Of a DNA stretch of 64,000 nucleotides, positions 19,521 to 30,199 are shown in pieces. Source of the DNA: CBDCUW01 sp963734865. GTDB taxonomy: Bacteria > Planctomycetota > Planctomycetia > Pirellulales > Pirellulaceae. Where the stretch lies: contig CAVTIV010000019.1 of NCBI GenBank assembly GCA_963734865.1, positions 1,116,001 to 1,180,000 of the forward strand, read 5' to 3'. The notes under the pieces are model-generated. The model had not been told where the DNA came from. It made no database searches and saw only the letters and a program-made list of their open reading frames with translations. The position numbers and the translations under genes are program-made. The number at the start of each line of letters is the position of its first letter. The stretch's first letter is position 1.

Positions 19521-22500
19521 ATGCCTCTCAGCAAGTTGCTTGCCTGGTCTGCCAGCCTCCGGCGCCGGCAGTCCATCGCGCGTGCGAGTCAACGTAAGCG
19601 ACGTGTGACGGTCGAGTCGCTGGAGCATCGCCGACTGCTCGCGTCGTTCGCTGTGGTGACCGCAGGCGACTTCGGTGAGGGCACGTGCACGTCGATTCAA
19701 TGCACGCTCCGTGACGCCATCACCGCTGCCAATGGCACGACGGACGTCGATGAAATCCTATTTGACCCCGCCATCCGCGGAGCGATTCAGTTGAGTTCGG
19801 CCGCGGGCGCGCTGCAGATTTCCGGTCCCGTTTCGATCCTCGGCCCCGGTGCGAACCAATTGACGATTCAACCGGAGGCCGCGAGCGGCGATTTTCGTCT
19901 ATTCAACGTCGCCGCCACCGCTGGCGACGTTTCGATCGCCGGGCTCACCATCACCGGGGGCCGTGTGCCGGCCGAGGAGGGCGGCGCGATTCGATTTCAG
20001 TCTGCGGGAACATTGTCGATCCGCAGCAGCATCATCTCGGGCAACGTCGCCGCCGCTGGCGGCGCGATCCACAGTTACCAAGGCAACATCGAAATCATCG
20101 ATAGCACGATCTCGGGTAATGCAGCGACGTACGGTGCGGGCGGCGGCGTGAATAACGTCGATGGCAACATCACGGTCCGATCGAGCGTCATCGACAACAA
20201 CACATCGGCCTATTCCGGCGGTGGTATGATCGCTCGATATGGCGGCAACATCACCATCACTGACAGCGAAGTGACCAATAACGAAGTGATGTACGCGGGA
20301 TATTATGGCGGGGGTATCAGCAGCGGTGACGGTAGCGTGACCATCACTGGAAGCACCATCACTGGCAACGTCGCCGCCGGCTATGGCGGTGGCTTGTACA
20401 ACTACAGCGGACTAGTCACGATCAGCAGCAGCACCGTCAGCGGGAACGATGCCGCCGAAATTGGCGGTGCCATCTTGAATGAAGCCGGCAGCGTTTCGTT
20501 AACGGACACCACGATCGCGAACAACCAGGCGCTGAATGGCTATGGTGGTGGAATCTCCACCGGCAGCGGAAACCTGACATTGACTCGCAGTACTGTCAGC
20601 GGTAACCAGTCGTTGACCGATGGCGGCGGCATCGCGACCAACCGCGGTGGAATCGTCCTGTTCGACAGTACGGTTTCGGGTAACACAGCGGGCGGCGCCG
20701 GTGGCGGCATCTCTTCGCTGGTCGGTTCACTCTCATTGACCAATGTGACGATTTCCGCAAATACTGCCGCCGCCGGCGGCGGCATTCAATCCACGAGTGC
20801 GCCGGTCCGTATCATCAACAGTACTGTGACAGGCAATCACGCTGAAGACACTGGGGGCGGTATCGCTTTGACGGCAAACAACGATGGTGAATCGCTGGTA
20901 TTGAACAATTCGATCGTCGCTCAGAACACAGCGACCAGCAGTCCCGACTTCAATGCTCCCGCCGATCCACAGACCAACTTGGCGGTCGAATCTTCTTTGA
21001 TCGGCGACAACGCCGGTACGTCGTTGAGCGAATCGGCGCTGATCGGTGGGGCTGCGCAGCCCGATACCAAAGGCAATTTGATCGGCGGCGGTGGTAGCCC
21101 CGCCATCGATCCATTGCTCGGGCCCTTGGCTGCCAATGGCGGCGCCACGACGACGCATGCGCTGCAACCGGAAAGCCCGGCGATCGATCGCGGCGATCGC
21201 CGACTCTTGCCAGCAGATACCTTTGACCTTGACGGCGACGGCGACACCGCCGAACCGCTGCCGACCGATCAGCGTGGAGCCGCTCGGGTGTCTGGCTCGG
21301 GTGTGGATATGGGTGCCTTTGAAATCGAAGTGATCGCGACGCTCGACTTCGGTGACGCGGCGGACCGATACCCGGTAACGCTCGCCAGCGATGGTGCACG
21401 GCACGTCGTCGGATCATTGCGGTTGGGCACCGACGTCGATCCCGATGCCGACGGTCAACCGAGTGATCTCGCCAACGGTGACGGGCAAGATGATGATGGC
21501 GTTTTCGTGATCGCCGATGCAGTCGCCGACGTGACAACCGATACAAAATCCAGCTTCCTGGTGATCGCCTCCTCGCCAGCCCTGCTGGACGCCTGGATCG
21601 ATTTCAACACGGACGGGGATTGGGACGACGCGGGTGAGCAGATCGCAGCGAACGTTTCCGTATCGGCGGGCGCCAACGCGATCAGCTACACAATTGTGGC
21701 AGGTTCGATCCATGGAGAGACCGCGGCCCGATTCCGCTTGAGCTCGGCAGGGAACCTGGCGCCGACCGGGGCAGCCGCGGATGGCGAAGTCGAAGATTAT
21801 CTCGTGGCAATTCTTGACGGATCGGCGATGCCCGATGTCGCCGTCACTCTGCCTTCGGTCGGCGGCGTCATTCACATGGACCCAGGGCAAGTGATTGTCA
21901 GTGATGGCACAATTGATCTCCTTCGTGTGCCAACGGTCGCACTCTCGCAGCTGGCTGTCGATGCCGGCGATGGCGACGACACGCTGATCATCGATTCCAG
22001 CAACGGCGATCCGCCACCGTCGGGTGGCCTGCGACTGGACGGTTCGCTGGGTGACAACACTTTGGCCTTGATCGGACAGTATCCAGATTTCGATTTCACT
22101 AGCAGTGGCCAGGTCATTGCCAACAACTTTGCCAACATTGATTTGTCCGACGGCAGCAGCAACGTCATCAAGATTGACGCCCTGGCCGTCAATCGTTTTT
22201 CTGCCACCGACCGCACGGTAATGGTCGTTGGCGGCGATGAGGATGCGATCATCTTTGCCGATGCGGGCGATTGGCGGATGACCGATCCGTTGATCGTCGA
22301 CGGCAGATTCATTCGCACCGTCACCAATCTTGTTGGCGGACAGATCGTCCGAGTGGACCTGCCAAATCCTTGGCAAAATCCGATCAACCCATCGGACATT
22401 GGTAACGACGGCAGTGTGACGGCCGGTGATGCACTTCGTGTCATCAACGAACTCGGACGCCGCGCCTTCTCCGACGCGAGCACACAATACCTGGACGATG

Positions 22501-22901
22501 CGTTCACGACGACGCCGTGGCCGGGCGTTTACTATGACCAGAACGGCGACGGCCGAGCGACCGCGCTGGATGCCTTGCGGGTGATCAACCAATTGGCCAG
22601 GAATTCTGTTGGCGGGTCAGGCGAACAAGCATCCGTTCCCTTACCAGCCGAAACAAACGGTCTGGTCAACGCGCAATCGATTTCGGAATCACTGGACGAG
22701 CGAACCGCCGCGGTCGATCGGGTGCATCATTGGGTAGGGGCCGTGGCAGCGACGAGCAGACTCGATGTCGCCGATTCCTGGTGGCTCGCATCGAGCGAGC
22801 GACGGGATTGGCTCGAAAAGCAGGCCGAGCTGGTGGTTTCGCCGCGGTCGGTTGATCGGTTGCTCACCGACGAATCGTTTCTCGATCACCCCCTCGGTTG
22901 A
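19521..22901 (+). CDS. Large secreted beta-helix/GEVED/dockerin-type protein
   Basis: About 1126 residues from the ATG at 19521 (frame open from 19443). An arginine-rich N-terminus carries the planctomycete secretion-associated signature VESLEHRRLLAS, followed by CTLRDAITAANG and about 14 right-handed beta-helix turns (residues roughly 120-480 with repeated S-T-[IV]-S-G-N and GGGI motifs). Next come a GEVED domain (GDAADRYPVTL ... WIDFNTDGDWDDAGEQ ... ADGEVEDYLV) and a dockerin-like pair of calcium loops (NDGSVTAGDALRVINELG, NGDGRATALDALRVINQL). This suggests a cell-surface or extracellular adhesin or matrix protein. A related protein lies about 1.2 kb downstream with the same C-terminal layout. 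Confidence 0.88.
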   Translation: MPLSKLLAWSASLRRRQSIARASQRKRRVTVESLEHRRLLASFAVVTAGDFGEGTCTSIQCTLRDAITAANGTTDVDEILFDPAIRGAIQLSSAAGALQISGPVSILGPGANQLTIQPEAASGDFRLFNVAATAGDVSIAGLTITGGRVPAEEGGAIRFQSAGTLSIRSSIISGNVAAAGGAIHSYQGNIEIIDSTISGNAATYGAGGGVNNVDGNITVRSSVIDNNTSAYSGGGMIARYGGNITITDSEVTNNEVMYAGYYGGGISSGDGSVTITGSTITGNVAAGYGGGLYNYSGLVTISSSTVSGNDAAEIGGAILNEAGSVSLTDTTIANNQALNGYGGGISTGSGNLTLTRSTVSGNQSLTDGGGIATNRGGIVLFDSTVSGNTAGGAGGGISSLVGSLSLTNVTISANTAAAGGGIQSTSAPVRIINSTVTGNHAEDTGGGIALTANNDGESLVLNNSIVAQNTATSSPDFNAPADPQTNLAVESSLIGDNAGTSLSESALIGGAAQPDTKGNLIGGGGSPAIDPLLGPLAANGGATTTHALQPESPAIDRGDRRLLPADTFDLDGDGDTAEPLPTDQRGAARVSGSGVDMGAFEIEVIATLDFGDAADRYPVTLASDGARHVVGSLRLGTDVDPDADGQPSDLANGDGQDDDGVFVIADAVADVTTDTKSSFLVIASSPALLDAWIDFNTDGDWDDAGEQIAANVSVSAGANAISYTIVAGSIHGETAARFRLSSAGNLAPTGAAADGEVEDYLVAILDGSAMPDVAVTLPSVGGVIHMDPGQVIVSDGTIDLLRVPTVALSQLAVDAGDGDDTLIIDSSNGDPPPSGGLRLDGSLGDNTLALIGQYPDFDFTSSGQVIANNFANIDLSDGSSNVIKIDALAVNRFSATDRTVMVVGGDEDAIIFADAGDWRMTDPLIVDGRFIRTVTNLVGGQIVRVDLPNPWQNPINPSDIGNDGSVTAGDALRVINELGRRAFSDASTQYLDDAFTTTPWPGVYYDQNGDGRATALDALRVINQLARNSVGGSGEQASVPLPAETNGLVNAQSISESLDERTAAVDRVHHWVGAVAATSRLDVADSWWLASSERRDWLEKQAELVVSPRSVDRLLTDESFLDHPLG

Positions 22902-23079
22902 AAAATCGAACGCCATAAGCCGAGCAACCAACAGGTTGACCGAACAGGCCCGATTCGATTTCGCCGATCCTTTCCTGCAGCCTCCAGGTTGAGCCGGACG
23001 GAGTTGCGGAGTTACGAATCAGCGCTTAAGCTGCATCCGGAGCTCGGATTGCCCCCTCCTTATGATACCTGAGTTACCT

Positions 23080-23439
23080 ATGAAGCTCGAAGTTGACGAC
23101 GCGGATACCTACAAAATTGTCCGTTACAGTGGGGTTGTGGATGGATCGGCGCGTGAACCGACCTACGACCTTGTGCACCCGATCATTGAACAGAATGGTT
23201 CCCGCGTTTTGGTCGATCTGTCGGGCGTGGAACGAATCAATTCAGAAGGAATTGGCGTTTTCGTTACGCTGGTCTCCCGGGCCAACCAAAAAGGAAGCCG
23301 CGTGGTATTTGTCCAGCCATCGCCGCTGGTCAAAGCGGTGTTCGACGTAACGAAAATCACGCAGTTTCTCACAACAGAAGACTCGATCGATCAGGGCATC
23401 GATCGTCTGTTGAAACCAAAACCGAAGGTCGACGGCTAA
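23080..23439 (+). CDS. STAS-domain anti-sigma-factor antagonist-like protein
   Basis: 119 residues from the ATG at 23080 (another in-frame ATG at 23062). The STAS fold is shown by GSRVLVDLSGVERINSEGIGVFVTLVSRANQKGSRVVFV, with the Ser of INSEGIG in the position phosphorylated in SpoIIAA/RsbV proteins. It would switch a partner anti-sigma factor or serine kinase in the cytoplasm. No kinase or sigma factor is adjacent. Confidence 0.85.
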   Translation: MKLEVDDADTYKIVRYSGVVDGSAREPTYDLVHPIIEQNGSRVLVDLSGVERINSEGIGVFVTLVSRANQKGSRVVFVQPSPLVKAVFDVTKITQFLTTEDSIDQGIDRLLKPKPKVDG

Positions 23440-23496
23440 TTTCGTCTGACAGCCGTTTCGTTTTGCCGCGAAGACCCGTGCCCTAGCCGAGCAATC

Positions 23497-23958
23497 ATGA
23501 AGCTTTGGATCGACGGAGATGCGGCGCCCGTGGACGTCAAGGAAATCGTTTTTCGCGCCGCTCGCAGGTTGCAGCTGGAGACGATTCTGGTAGCCAACCA
23601 AAAAATCTGGACTCCGGGAAACGCGCCGACGGTGTCGTCGATCGTGGTACGAGATGGAGCGAATGTCGCCGATCGCTATATCGTGGCAATGTCCGAGCCG
23701 GGTGACTTGGCCGTGACGGCAGATATTCCGCTGGCGGCCGATCTGGTCGCAAAAGGCGTCGATGTGATTGATCCGCGCGGGCAGCAATACACCGCAGACA
23801 ACATCAACGAGCGGTTGGCGATGCGTCATTTCATGGACGAGCTCCGCGGAGCGGGCGTCACGACCAGCGGATCGGCTCCTTACGATAATAAGGATAAACA
23901 GGCCTTTGCCGCTGCTCTCGACCGGACTCTTACCCGTCTGATCAAGCGGAATCGCTAA
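23497..23958 (+). CDS. YaiI/YqxD family protein (DUF188)
   Basis: 153 residues, full family length. It begins MKLWIDGDAAPVDVKEIVFRAA, the conserved opening with an Asp-rich strand, and has VADRYIVAMSEPGDLAVTADIPLAADLVAKG and DPRGQQYTADNINERLAMR, all hallmark blocks of the family. It is PIN-like in fold and presumed cytoplasmic; the biochemical role is not established. It is a single gene following the STAS gene. Confidence 0.93.
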   Translation: MKLWIDGDAAPVDVKEIVFRAARRLQLETILVANQKIWTPGNAPTVSSIVVRDGANVADRYIVAMSEPGDLAVTADIPLAADLVAKGVDVIDPRGQQYTADNINERLAMRHFMDELRGAGVTTSGSAPYDNKDKQAFAAALDRTLTRLIKRNR

Positions 23959-24145
23959 TCGCAATTCCGACAGATTAGAATCAGCATTCAGCGGAACATC
24001 GTCGCCCGCTCGTAGGCCGAAACGAGTTCCTCGCAATTCGGCAAACACCGTTTTTTGCTCCGCATCGTGCCGGAACTTGCTCCGGACTCGACGAAAGGGA
24101 ACGTGGTGAAGGGCAAGACACCTAACAAGGACCTGATGGCTCGTC

Positions 24146-27100
24146 ATGCTCGCTCGTGACCGAATACGTCAAGCAGATCGCCGTTCCCGCCGCCGTACAG
24201 GTCGGCGTTTGTGGGTCGAGCCGCTCGAAGATCGACGGATGCTGGCCGTCTCCTTCGAGTTCAACTATGTCGGCGGCAACGGGCTCGGATTCAATGATCC
24301 GATCCGCGGCGTGGAGTTCAGGACGGCACTGGAAGACGCGTCCAGCCGACTGGGTGGATGGTTGCTTCACGACGCGACAATTCAGATTGACGTTGTTTCC
24401 AATTCGTTCAATGGCCAGTCGGTCGCGCAGGCCTCCTCTGCGGTACCCCCCTCTCCTCCACAGGGCGGGTTCGTGCACAACGTGGTTGCCGGCAAAGTCG
24501 TGGGGCAAGCCGACGCCAATGGAGCGACCGCCGATGGTGAATTGAGCGTTTTCTTTTTCGGGCCCGGCGATCCGTTTACTTACGTCACCGATCCGGCCGA
24601 GGTTGATGCCGACGACGAGCTCGACTTTCAGGCAATCATGATTCACGAATTGGCCCATACACTCGGATTCACGAGTGCGACCAACGCCGACGGCAGCGAC
24701 GATTTCGGTGGTGGCATCAACACTCCGGGGACATGGCGACCGTACGATCAATTCCTGTCGGATGCATCCGGGCATCGTTTGATTGATGCCGACCCCCAGT
24801 CACCAACCGCTTTTCGAAATGAACACCGCGGCCAACGGTTGGTTGGTGCACAGCGTCGGCGGCAAAGGGCCGGATGCAGGTTTGTTCTTTGCTGGACCGA
24901 TCGCGACCGCAGTGTACGGTTCGCCGGTGCCGCTCTATTCGCCTGCGACATTCAGTCTGGTTTCAAGTGTTGGGCATCTCGATAGCGAAGGCGCTCCCAA
25001 CGACAACCCGATATTCTCACCGCTGACTCACTTGATGTCGCACGCGATCATTGATCGCGCCGTGCCCCAAGAGTTCACGCTTGTCGAGAAAGCGATCTTC
25101 GCGGACATTGGCATCCTGTTTCGGGAAGATACCCTCCCGAACATCACTGCTCCGCAAGACATCACACTCGAAGGGAACGCGCCGAACGGATTCACCGGAA
25201 CCAACTCGACCCTCGAGGCATTTCTCTCGGCAGCCGTGGCAACGGACCTGTTCGATCAAAACGTGGTGGTGACCAGTGACGCGGCGGGTTTCCTTCCACT
25301 GGGCCAGAACACAATCTTGTTCACAGCAACCGATGCATCGGGCAACCAAACGACGGCGGCGGCCAACGTGACAGTGCAAGACACGACCCCGCCGGAATTC
25401 ACGCTGCCAACGGCGCTGACCATTTCGCCCAACCTGCCGAGCGGAGCGGACCTGTCGAATTCCGAGTTGATCGATCTGTTCGGGTCGGCGGCCAGCGACA
25501 TCGTCGACCCGACGCTCACGCTGACCGCGTCGCAGCAGACGTTTCCGGTGGGCATCACGGTGGTGACCTTTACCGCGACCGATGATAGCGGAAATGCGAC
25601 CGATGCGGTCGTAACGTTGACCGTCGCCGAGCCCAACGTCACGCTCAACTGGGTTGATCCCGCCGACATCGTTTTCGGAACCGTACTGGGTGGGGATCAA
25701 TTGAATGCTTCGGCAGACGTTGCTGGGACATTCTCGTACACTCCGCCCTCGGGTGTGTTGCTAATGGCGGGGCTCAATCAAACCTTGACCGTCAATTTCA
25801 CGCCCGACGACACACTGCATTATTCGCCGATCAGCAAGACCGTCATGATCGACGTCCTCAAGGCGGACCCTGTGATCACCTGGGTTGCTCCCGGCGACAT
25901 CGCCTTCGGCACGCCGTTGGGGACGACACAGCTCGATGCGACGACGGCCGAGTTGGGAACGTTCCTTTACGATCCGCCCGCTGGCACGGTACTCGATGTC
26001 GGAGCGGGACAGGTTCTCTCGGCAAGCTTCACGCCTGCATTCGCGGACAACTTCAATGCCGTAACGGTCACCGTCGCGATCAATGTGGTCGACGCCCAGG
26101 ACTACGGGGATGCACCGAGCAATTATCCCGTCACGTTGGCCAACGATGGGGCTCGTCACGCCACCGGCGCCCTGCGGCTTGGTGTGGACATCGACACCGA
26201 ACTGGATGGACAGCCATCGGATTTTGCCGATGGCGATGCCGCAGATGATGGTGTGTCATGGATCGCGAGCCTGGTCGCCAATTCCTCAGCCAGCACATCC
26301 GCAAGTGTGTCGATCCGGGCATCGGGATCAGGGATGTTGGATGGCTGGATCGATTTCAACCAGGACGGTGATTGGCAAGATGCGGGAGAGCAAATCATTG
26401 CCAGTGCGGATGTGACGGCCGGTGATAACTTGATTTCGTACACCATCCCCCATGGCGCGATTGCCGGGAACACGGCGGCTCGCTTTCGCCTCAGTACTTC
26501 CGGAGGCCTGGCACCAACGGGCGCAGCCGCGGACGGGGAGGTCGAAGACTATTGGTTGACGCTGCTTGACGGAGACGCGACGCCCGACGTTTCTGTTGAC
26601 TTGGTCAACCGTGACATCGCGATCAGCGTCGAATCGGACAATCTGGTGGCCCGGTCGGGTGATGTCGACTTGTTTGCCTCGCCCGACGCGAGTGTCGGTG
26701 TCTTACACGTGGTTGGTACGTTCCTCGACGAAACTGTGACCTTGCAGGCGATCGGCCGGGCCCTTCGGTCGGGCGGATTGAATCTTCAGGGCGGCAACGG
26801 GAAGAACACCTTGGTGCTGGTCGGTGAGGGCGGATCGTTCGACCTCACCGCTCCATCCTTTGAGGCCGAGAATTTTGCCAATCTGGATCTTTCCGGCAGT
26901 GTTGGTGCTACGGTCACAGTGAACGCAACGTTGGTCACCAAGCTGTCACCGGTTGCAAAATCGATAAAGATCGTCGCTGGCCAACCGAACCAGATCGTGT
27001 TTGCCGACGCGCACGATTGGTTGATGAGCGATCCGTTGAATATCGATGGGCGATTCATCCGTACCGCGACCCACAATGGTACTGGCAATCCGGTTGTCCA

Positions 27101-27632
27101 AGTCAACGCGCCCAGTCCCTGGCAAAACTTTCTGCAACCTGGCGATGTCAATAATGATGGTTTCGTAACCGCTCGCGACGCACTCCGTGTGATCAACGAA
27201 CTCGGTCGGCGTGAGTTTTCGGATAGCGGCGATCAAGTTCTCACGGACGCCGTCGCGGTCGCTGCCTGGCCTGGCGTCTACTTCGATCACAATGGCGACG
27301 GACGCGCAACCGCCGTGGACGCATTGAGGATCATCAACGACTTGGCCCGACAATCGAATGATCTCGGCACGGGCGAAGCTGAATTGCTTCAACCGGTTGC
27401 GATCGAAATCTCACCGGAAGGGTATGATGAACAGGCGACATCCGCGGCCGAGGCAATTAGACCGATCGCCAAGTCCGTTAGCATAATCAGCAGCGGTAGC
27501 CAGCGATCGACCACGACAACGCCCACCCCAAACAGGTTGCCGGGAAGTGAGCGCGTCGAGCCAACAGCGATATCGGTAGGCGTGGATCAGTTGCTCGCCG
27601 ACAGATGCTTTTTGGACGAGCTGCTTCGTTGA
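24146..27632 (+). pseudogene. Secreted HExxH metalloprotease-like/HYR/GEVED/dockerin protein, frameshifted
   Basis: The N-terminal frame (24146 to about 24815) has the export-associated signature RLWVEPLEDRRMLA and a zinc site HELAHTLGF (HExxHxxGF), typical of reprolysin-like extracellular peptidases. The second frame (from about 24815) continues with FEMNTAANGWLVHSVGGKGPD, then HYR-type repeats (ITAPQDITLEG, FTATDASGNQT), two MBG-like Ig repeats (PADIVFGTVLGGDQLNAS, PGDIAFGTPLGTTQLDAT), a GEVED domain and a dockerin-like tail (NDGFVTARDALRVINELG). An extra T in the T4 run at 24811-24814 explains the shift; three T would keep the frame. Reconstructed length is about 1160 residues. The closely similar C-terminus to the upstream secreted protein suggests duplication. 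Confidence 0.82.
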
Positions 27633-27761
27633 TGTGCATTGATCGTGCGTGGCATGTCTCCGTCAGCAATCCGGATAGCGTGATGCGTCATAAAAACGAT
27701 ATCCTTGCCTCTCAAGCGTCGCAATTGAAATCAAAGTCTGATCGCCCAACCACGGTACTCG

Positions 27762-28904
27762 ATGTCCGAGTCTGAACGAAACGAGTCCAACGCTGAATCG
27801 GGTAATTCGCTCGAACCTCTGCGCAGCGTGCACACGTCGAATTTGCCCGAGATTTTTCAAGACTTTGGAATCTCGGTCATGGTGACGACTTACCAGGCTG
27901 GGCGTTTGGTTCTGCTGCGAGCCCAAGATGGTGTTTTGAATACACACTTTCGATCCTTCGACAAACCGATGGGTTTGGCAGTCGCCGGCAACCGGTTGGC
28001 AGTCGGTGGCGCGATCAGCATTTGGGAGTTTCACAATCTGCCTGCCGTTTGCCGGAAGCTTGATGCCAAAGGGGACGGGGAGCATCCGACGTCGGCACAC
28101 GATGCCTGCTACTTGCCTCGCACGACGCACTGGACCGGTGACATCCAAATTCACGAAATGGCCTGGGTCGGGGCTGGCAGCGACGCCGAGTTGTGGTTCG
28201 TGAATACACTTTTTTCATGCCTTTGCCGTCGCAGTGACACCTATAATTTCCAACCCCTCTGGAGACCGCCGTTTATCCACAGCTATGTGCCGGGCGATTG
28301 TTGTCACCTCAACGGCCTTGGCCTGCGTGACGGTCAACCGCGTTACGTCACCGCGCTGGGAGCAACGAACCGACCTGCTGGTTGGCGTGAAAGCAAAACG
28401 GATGGTGGCATTCTGGTCGATATCCCGTCGGGCGAAACGATCCTCGGCGGACTGTCCATGCCGCACTCGCCACGTTGGTATCGCGATCGGCTGTGGCTGC
28501 TCGAATCGGGGAAAGGTAGTTTTGGTTACGTCGACGAAAAAGCGAGGAAATTTGTACCGGTCACGAACTTGCCAGGATTTACTCGCGGACTGTCATTTGT
28601 CGGCCCGCTGGCATTCGTCGGCTTATCGCAGGTCCGCGAATCCGCGATCTTTGGCGGCGTACCGATTGCCCAGCGAGCGGTTGAGGAACGGACTTGCGGT
28701 GTGTGGGTGATCCATATCGAATCTGGCGAGACGGTCGGTTTTGTGAAGTTCGAGGATGCGGTTCAAGAGATATTTTCGGTCGAAGTGCTGTCTGCTAGAT
28801 ATCCCGAATTGGTCAATGAAGATCGGGAGTTGTTGTCCGGGTCTTTCGAGCTGCCCGACGACGCGTTGGCCGATGTGCCATCGGAGTTGCGTGCCGATCC
28901 ATGA
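27762..28904 (+). CDS. TIGR03032 family protein
   Basis: 380 residues without a signal peptide. It contains the blocks FGISVMVTTYQAGRLVLLRAQ, FDKPMGLAVAGNRLAVGG, IQIHEMAWVG, WFVNTLFSCLC and CCHLNGLGLRDGQPRYVTALG, which I recognise as the TIGR03032 beta-propeller-like family, often annotated as DUF4915. Conserved Cys, His and Trp residues are present. The function is unknown. The SUI1 gene follows at about 100 bp. Confidence 0.85.
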   Translation: MSESERNESNAESGNSLEPLRSVHTSNLPEIFQDFGISVMVTTYQAGRLVLLRAQDGVLNTHFRSFDKPMGLAVAGNRLAVGGAISIWEFHNLPAVCRKLDAKGDGEHPTSAHDACYLPRTTHWTGDIQIHEMAWVGAGSDAELWFVNTLFSCLCRRSDTYNFQPLWRPPFIHSYVPGDCCHLNGLGLRDGQPRYVTALGATNRPAGWRESKTDGGILVDIPSGETILGGLSMPHSPRWYRDRLWLLESGKGSFGYVDEKARKFVPVTNLPGFTRGLSFVGPLAFVGLSQVRESAIFGGVPIAQRAVEERTCGVWVIHIESGETVGFVKFEDAVQEIFSVEVLSARYPELVNEDRELLSGSFELPDDALADVPSELRADP

Positions 28905-29000
28905 TTGTTTTTCGGGCAGATTCAAGCGGCAGATCGGGTCTGTCGTTTGCTACAACGGCTGGAAGTCCAAGTCTCACGTCCTTCATCATCACCCTTTGCC

Positions 29001-29357
29001 ATGACACGACTTTTTGCCGGGACACCGTTTGATATTCCACCTCGCTGCGATCGTTGCGGCGAGCTTGAAGTGGACTGCCGGTGCGCAGCGGAGTCATCGG
29101 GATCCACGCCGTTTACCCCGATTTCGCCGGAAAAACAGACGGCCAAAGTACGAGTCGATCGGCGAAAACACAAACGGTTGGTGACGGTCGTTGGGGGATT
29201 GGACCCAGCGGGAAACGATCTTGCCGAGTTGCTTTCGACGTTGAAATCCGCCTGTGGCGCCGGTGGGTCGATTCAACACGGCCAAATCGAGATCCAGGGT
29301 AACCATGTCACACTCGTCAAACAGCGACTCGGGCAGATCGGATACCGTGTCAACTGA
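29001..29357 (+). CDS. SUI1/eIF1-like translation factor
   Basis: 118 residues from the ATG at 29001; upstream in-frame codons to 28905 lack family character. An N-terminal Cys cluster (CDRCGELEVDCRC) may bind zinc. The SUI1 core follows: VRVDRRKHKRLVTVVGGLDPAGNDLAELLSTLKSACGAGGSI and VTLVKQRLGQIGYRVN. These YciH-like factors can influence start-codon selection on the ribosome, but are not essential in bacteria where tested. Confidence 0.88.
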   Translation: MTRLFAGTPFDIPPRCDRCGELEVDCRCAAESSGSTPFTPISPEKQTAKVRVDRRKHKRLVTVVGGLDPAGNDLAELLSTLKSACGAGGSIQHGQIEIQGNHVTLVKQRLGQIGYRVN

Positions 29358-29425
29358 TGCGGGCGTGGCAAGGAACGCTAGAATCGGTCGCCACACCCTT
29401 CACACGACACCCGACAAACTGAATC

Positions 29426-30193
29426 ATGACCCAAATCGCGGATCCCTTTTTCGAGCCCTACGACCGCGACGATGTCGCCTATGGCGATCAGCCGTCTGCT
29501 GCCGTCGCCGCATTTTTGCAGCAGGTCGGCGGCGGAGGGAAAGCTCTCGATCTCGGCGCTGGTGCTGGCCGTGATACGATCGCCCTGGCGATGGCCGGTT
29601 ATGACGTGACGGCGATCGACCTAAGCGAGCGAGGACTGGCACGGATCAGGCAACGCGCCGCCGATGCCGGCGTCAGCGATCGCGTACACACTCAGGCCGA
29701 CGACGTTCGCGATGTCGAAATGCCCGACTCGCACTTTGCGGCGATTGTGGCGACCACGGTGCTCGATCACATCCCGATTGCCGATGCGATCCAAGTTTGG
29801 AAGCGAATGACTTCGGCAATATCCGATGCCGGATTCTTGTATGTCAATGTGCATACGACCGAAGACCCTGGTAGCGATCAGGAACCTGGGATTAGCAGCA
29901 CCGCGCCGGTCAGCGAGACTGCGTCGGCCGTGATCAACTACTTTGCACCCAACCAGCTTGCCGCATGGGCCGCCGATCCCGAAGCACGACTGAGAATCCT
30001 CCGTTACGAAGAACGCCTCGAGTGGGATTACACCCATGGTCCGACGCATCTTCATGGCAAAGCGATCTTGCTGGCCGTGCGAAGAGGCAGCCATCCCGAT
30101 TGGTACGGTCAGCCGGCCGCCTTCCCACAACGCGGCGAGTGCGGCGCGGCCGGCCGAAAGGTTGCCGATGGGTGGGCCGAGGGGCCTTCGTGA
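29426..30193 (+). CDS. Class I SAM-dependent methyltransferase
   Basis: 255 residues. Motif I is ALDLGAGAGRDTIALAMAGYDVTAIDLSE, with the acidic residue after strand 2, and ADDVRDVEMPDSHFAAIVATTVLDHI is the typical strand 4 region; the layout resembles tellurite-resistance TehB-like methyltransferases. The last 30 residues (QPAAFPQRGECGAAGRKVADGWAEGPS) look non-family, and the next frame begins 7 bp later without a start region of its own, so the 3' end may mark a deletion junction. Confidence 0.82.
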   Translation: MTQIADPFFEPYDRDDVAYGDQPSAAVAAFLQQVGGGGKALDLGAGAGRDTIALAMAGYDVTAIDLSERGLARIRQRAADAGVSDRVHTQADDVRDVEMPDSHFAAIVATTVLDHIPIADAIQVWKRMTSAISDAGFLYVNVHTTEDPGSDQEPGISSTAPVSETASAVINYFAPNQLAAWAADPEARLRILRYEERLEWDYTHGPTHLHGKAILLAVRRGSHPDWYGQPAAFPQRGECGAAGRKVADGWAEGPS

Positions 30194-30199
30194 CCTGAA

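Noticed and set aside
19071..19700. Minus-strand 209-codon frame
   Set aside because: It overlaps the start of the giant secreted gene and the cupin-like remnant and reads as an antisense shadow.
21414..22592. Minus-strand 392-codon frame inside the secreted dockerin protein
   Set aside because: It is entirely antisense to a clear repeat-rich coding region; long antisense frames are common in such repeats.
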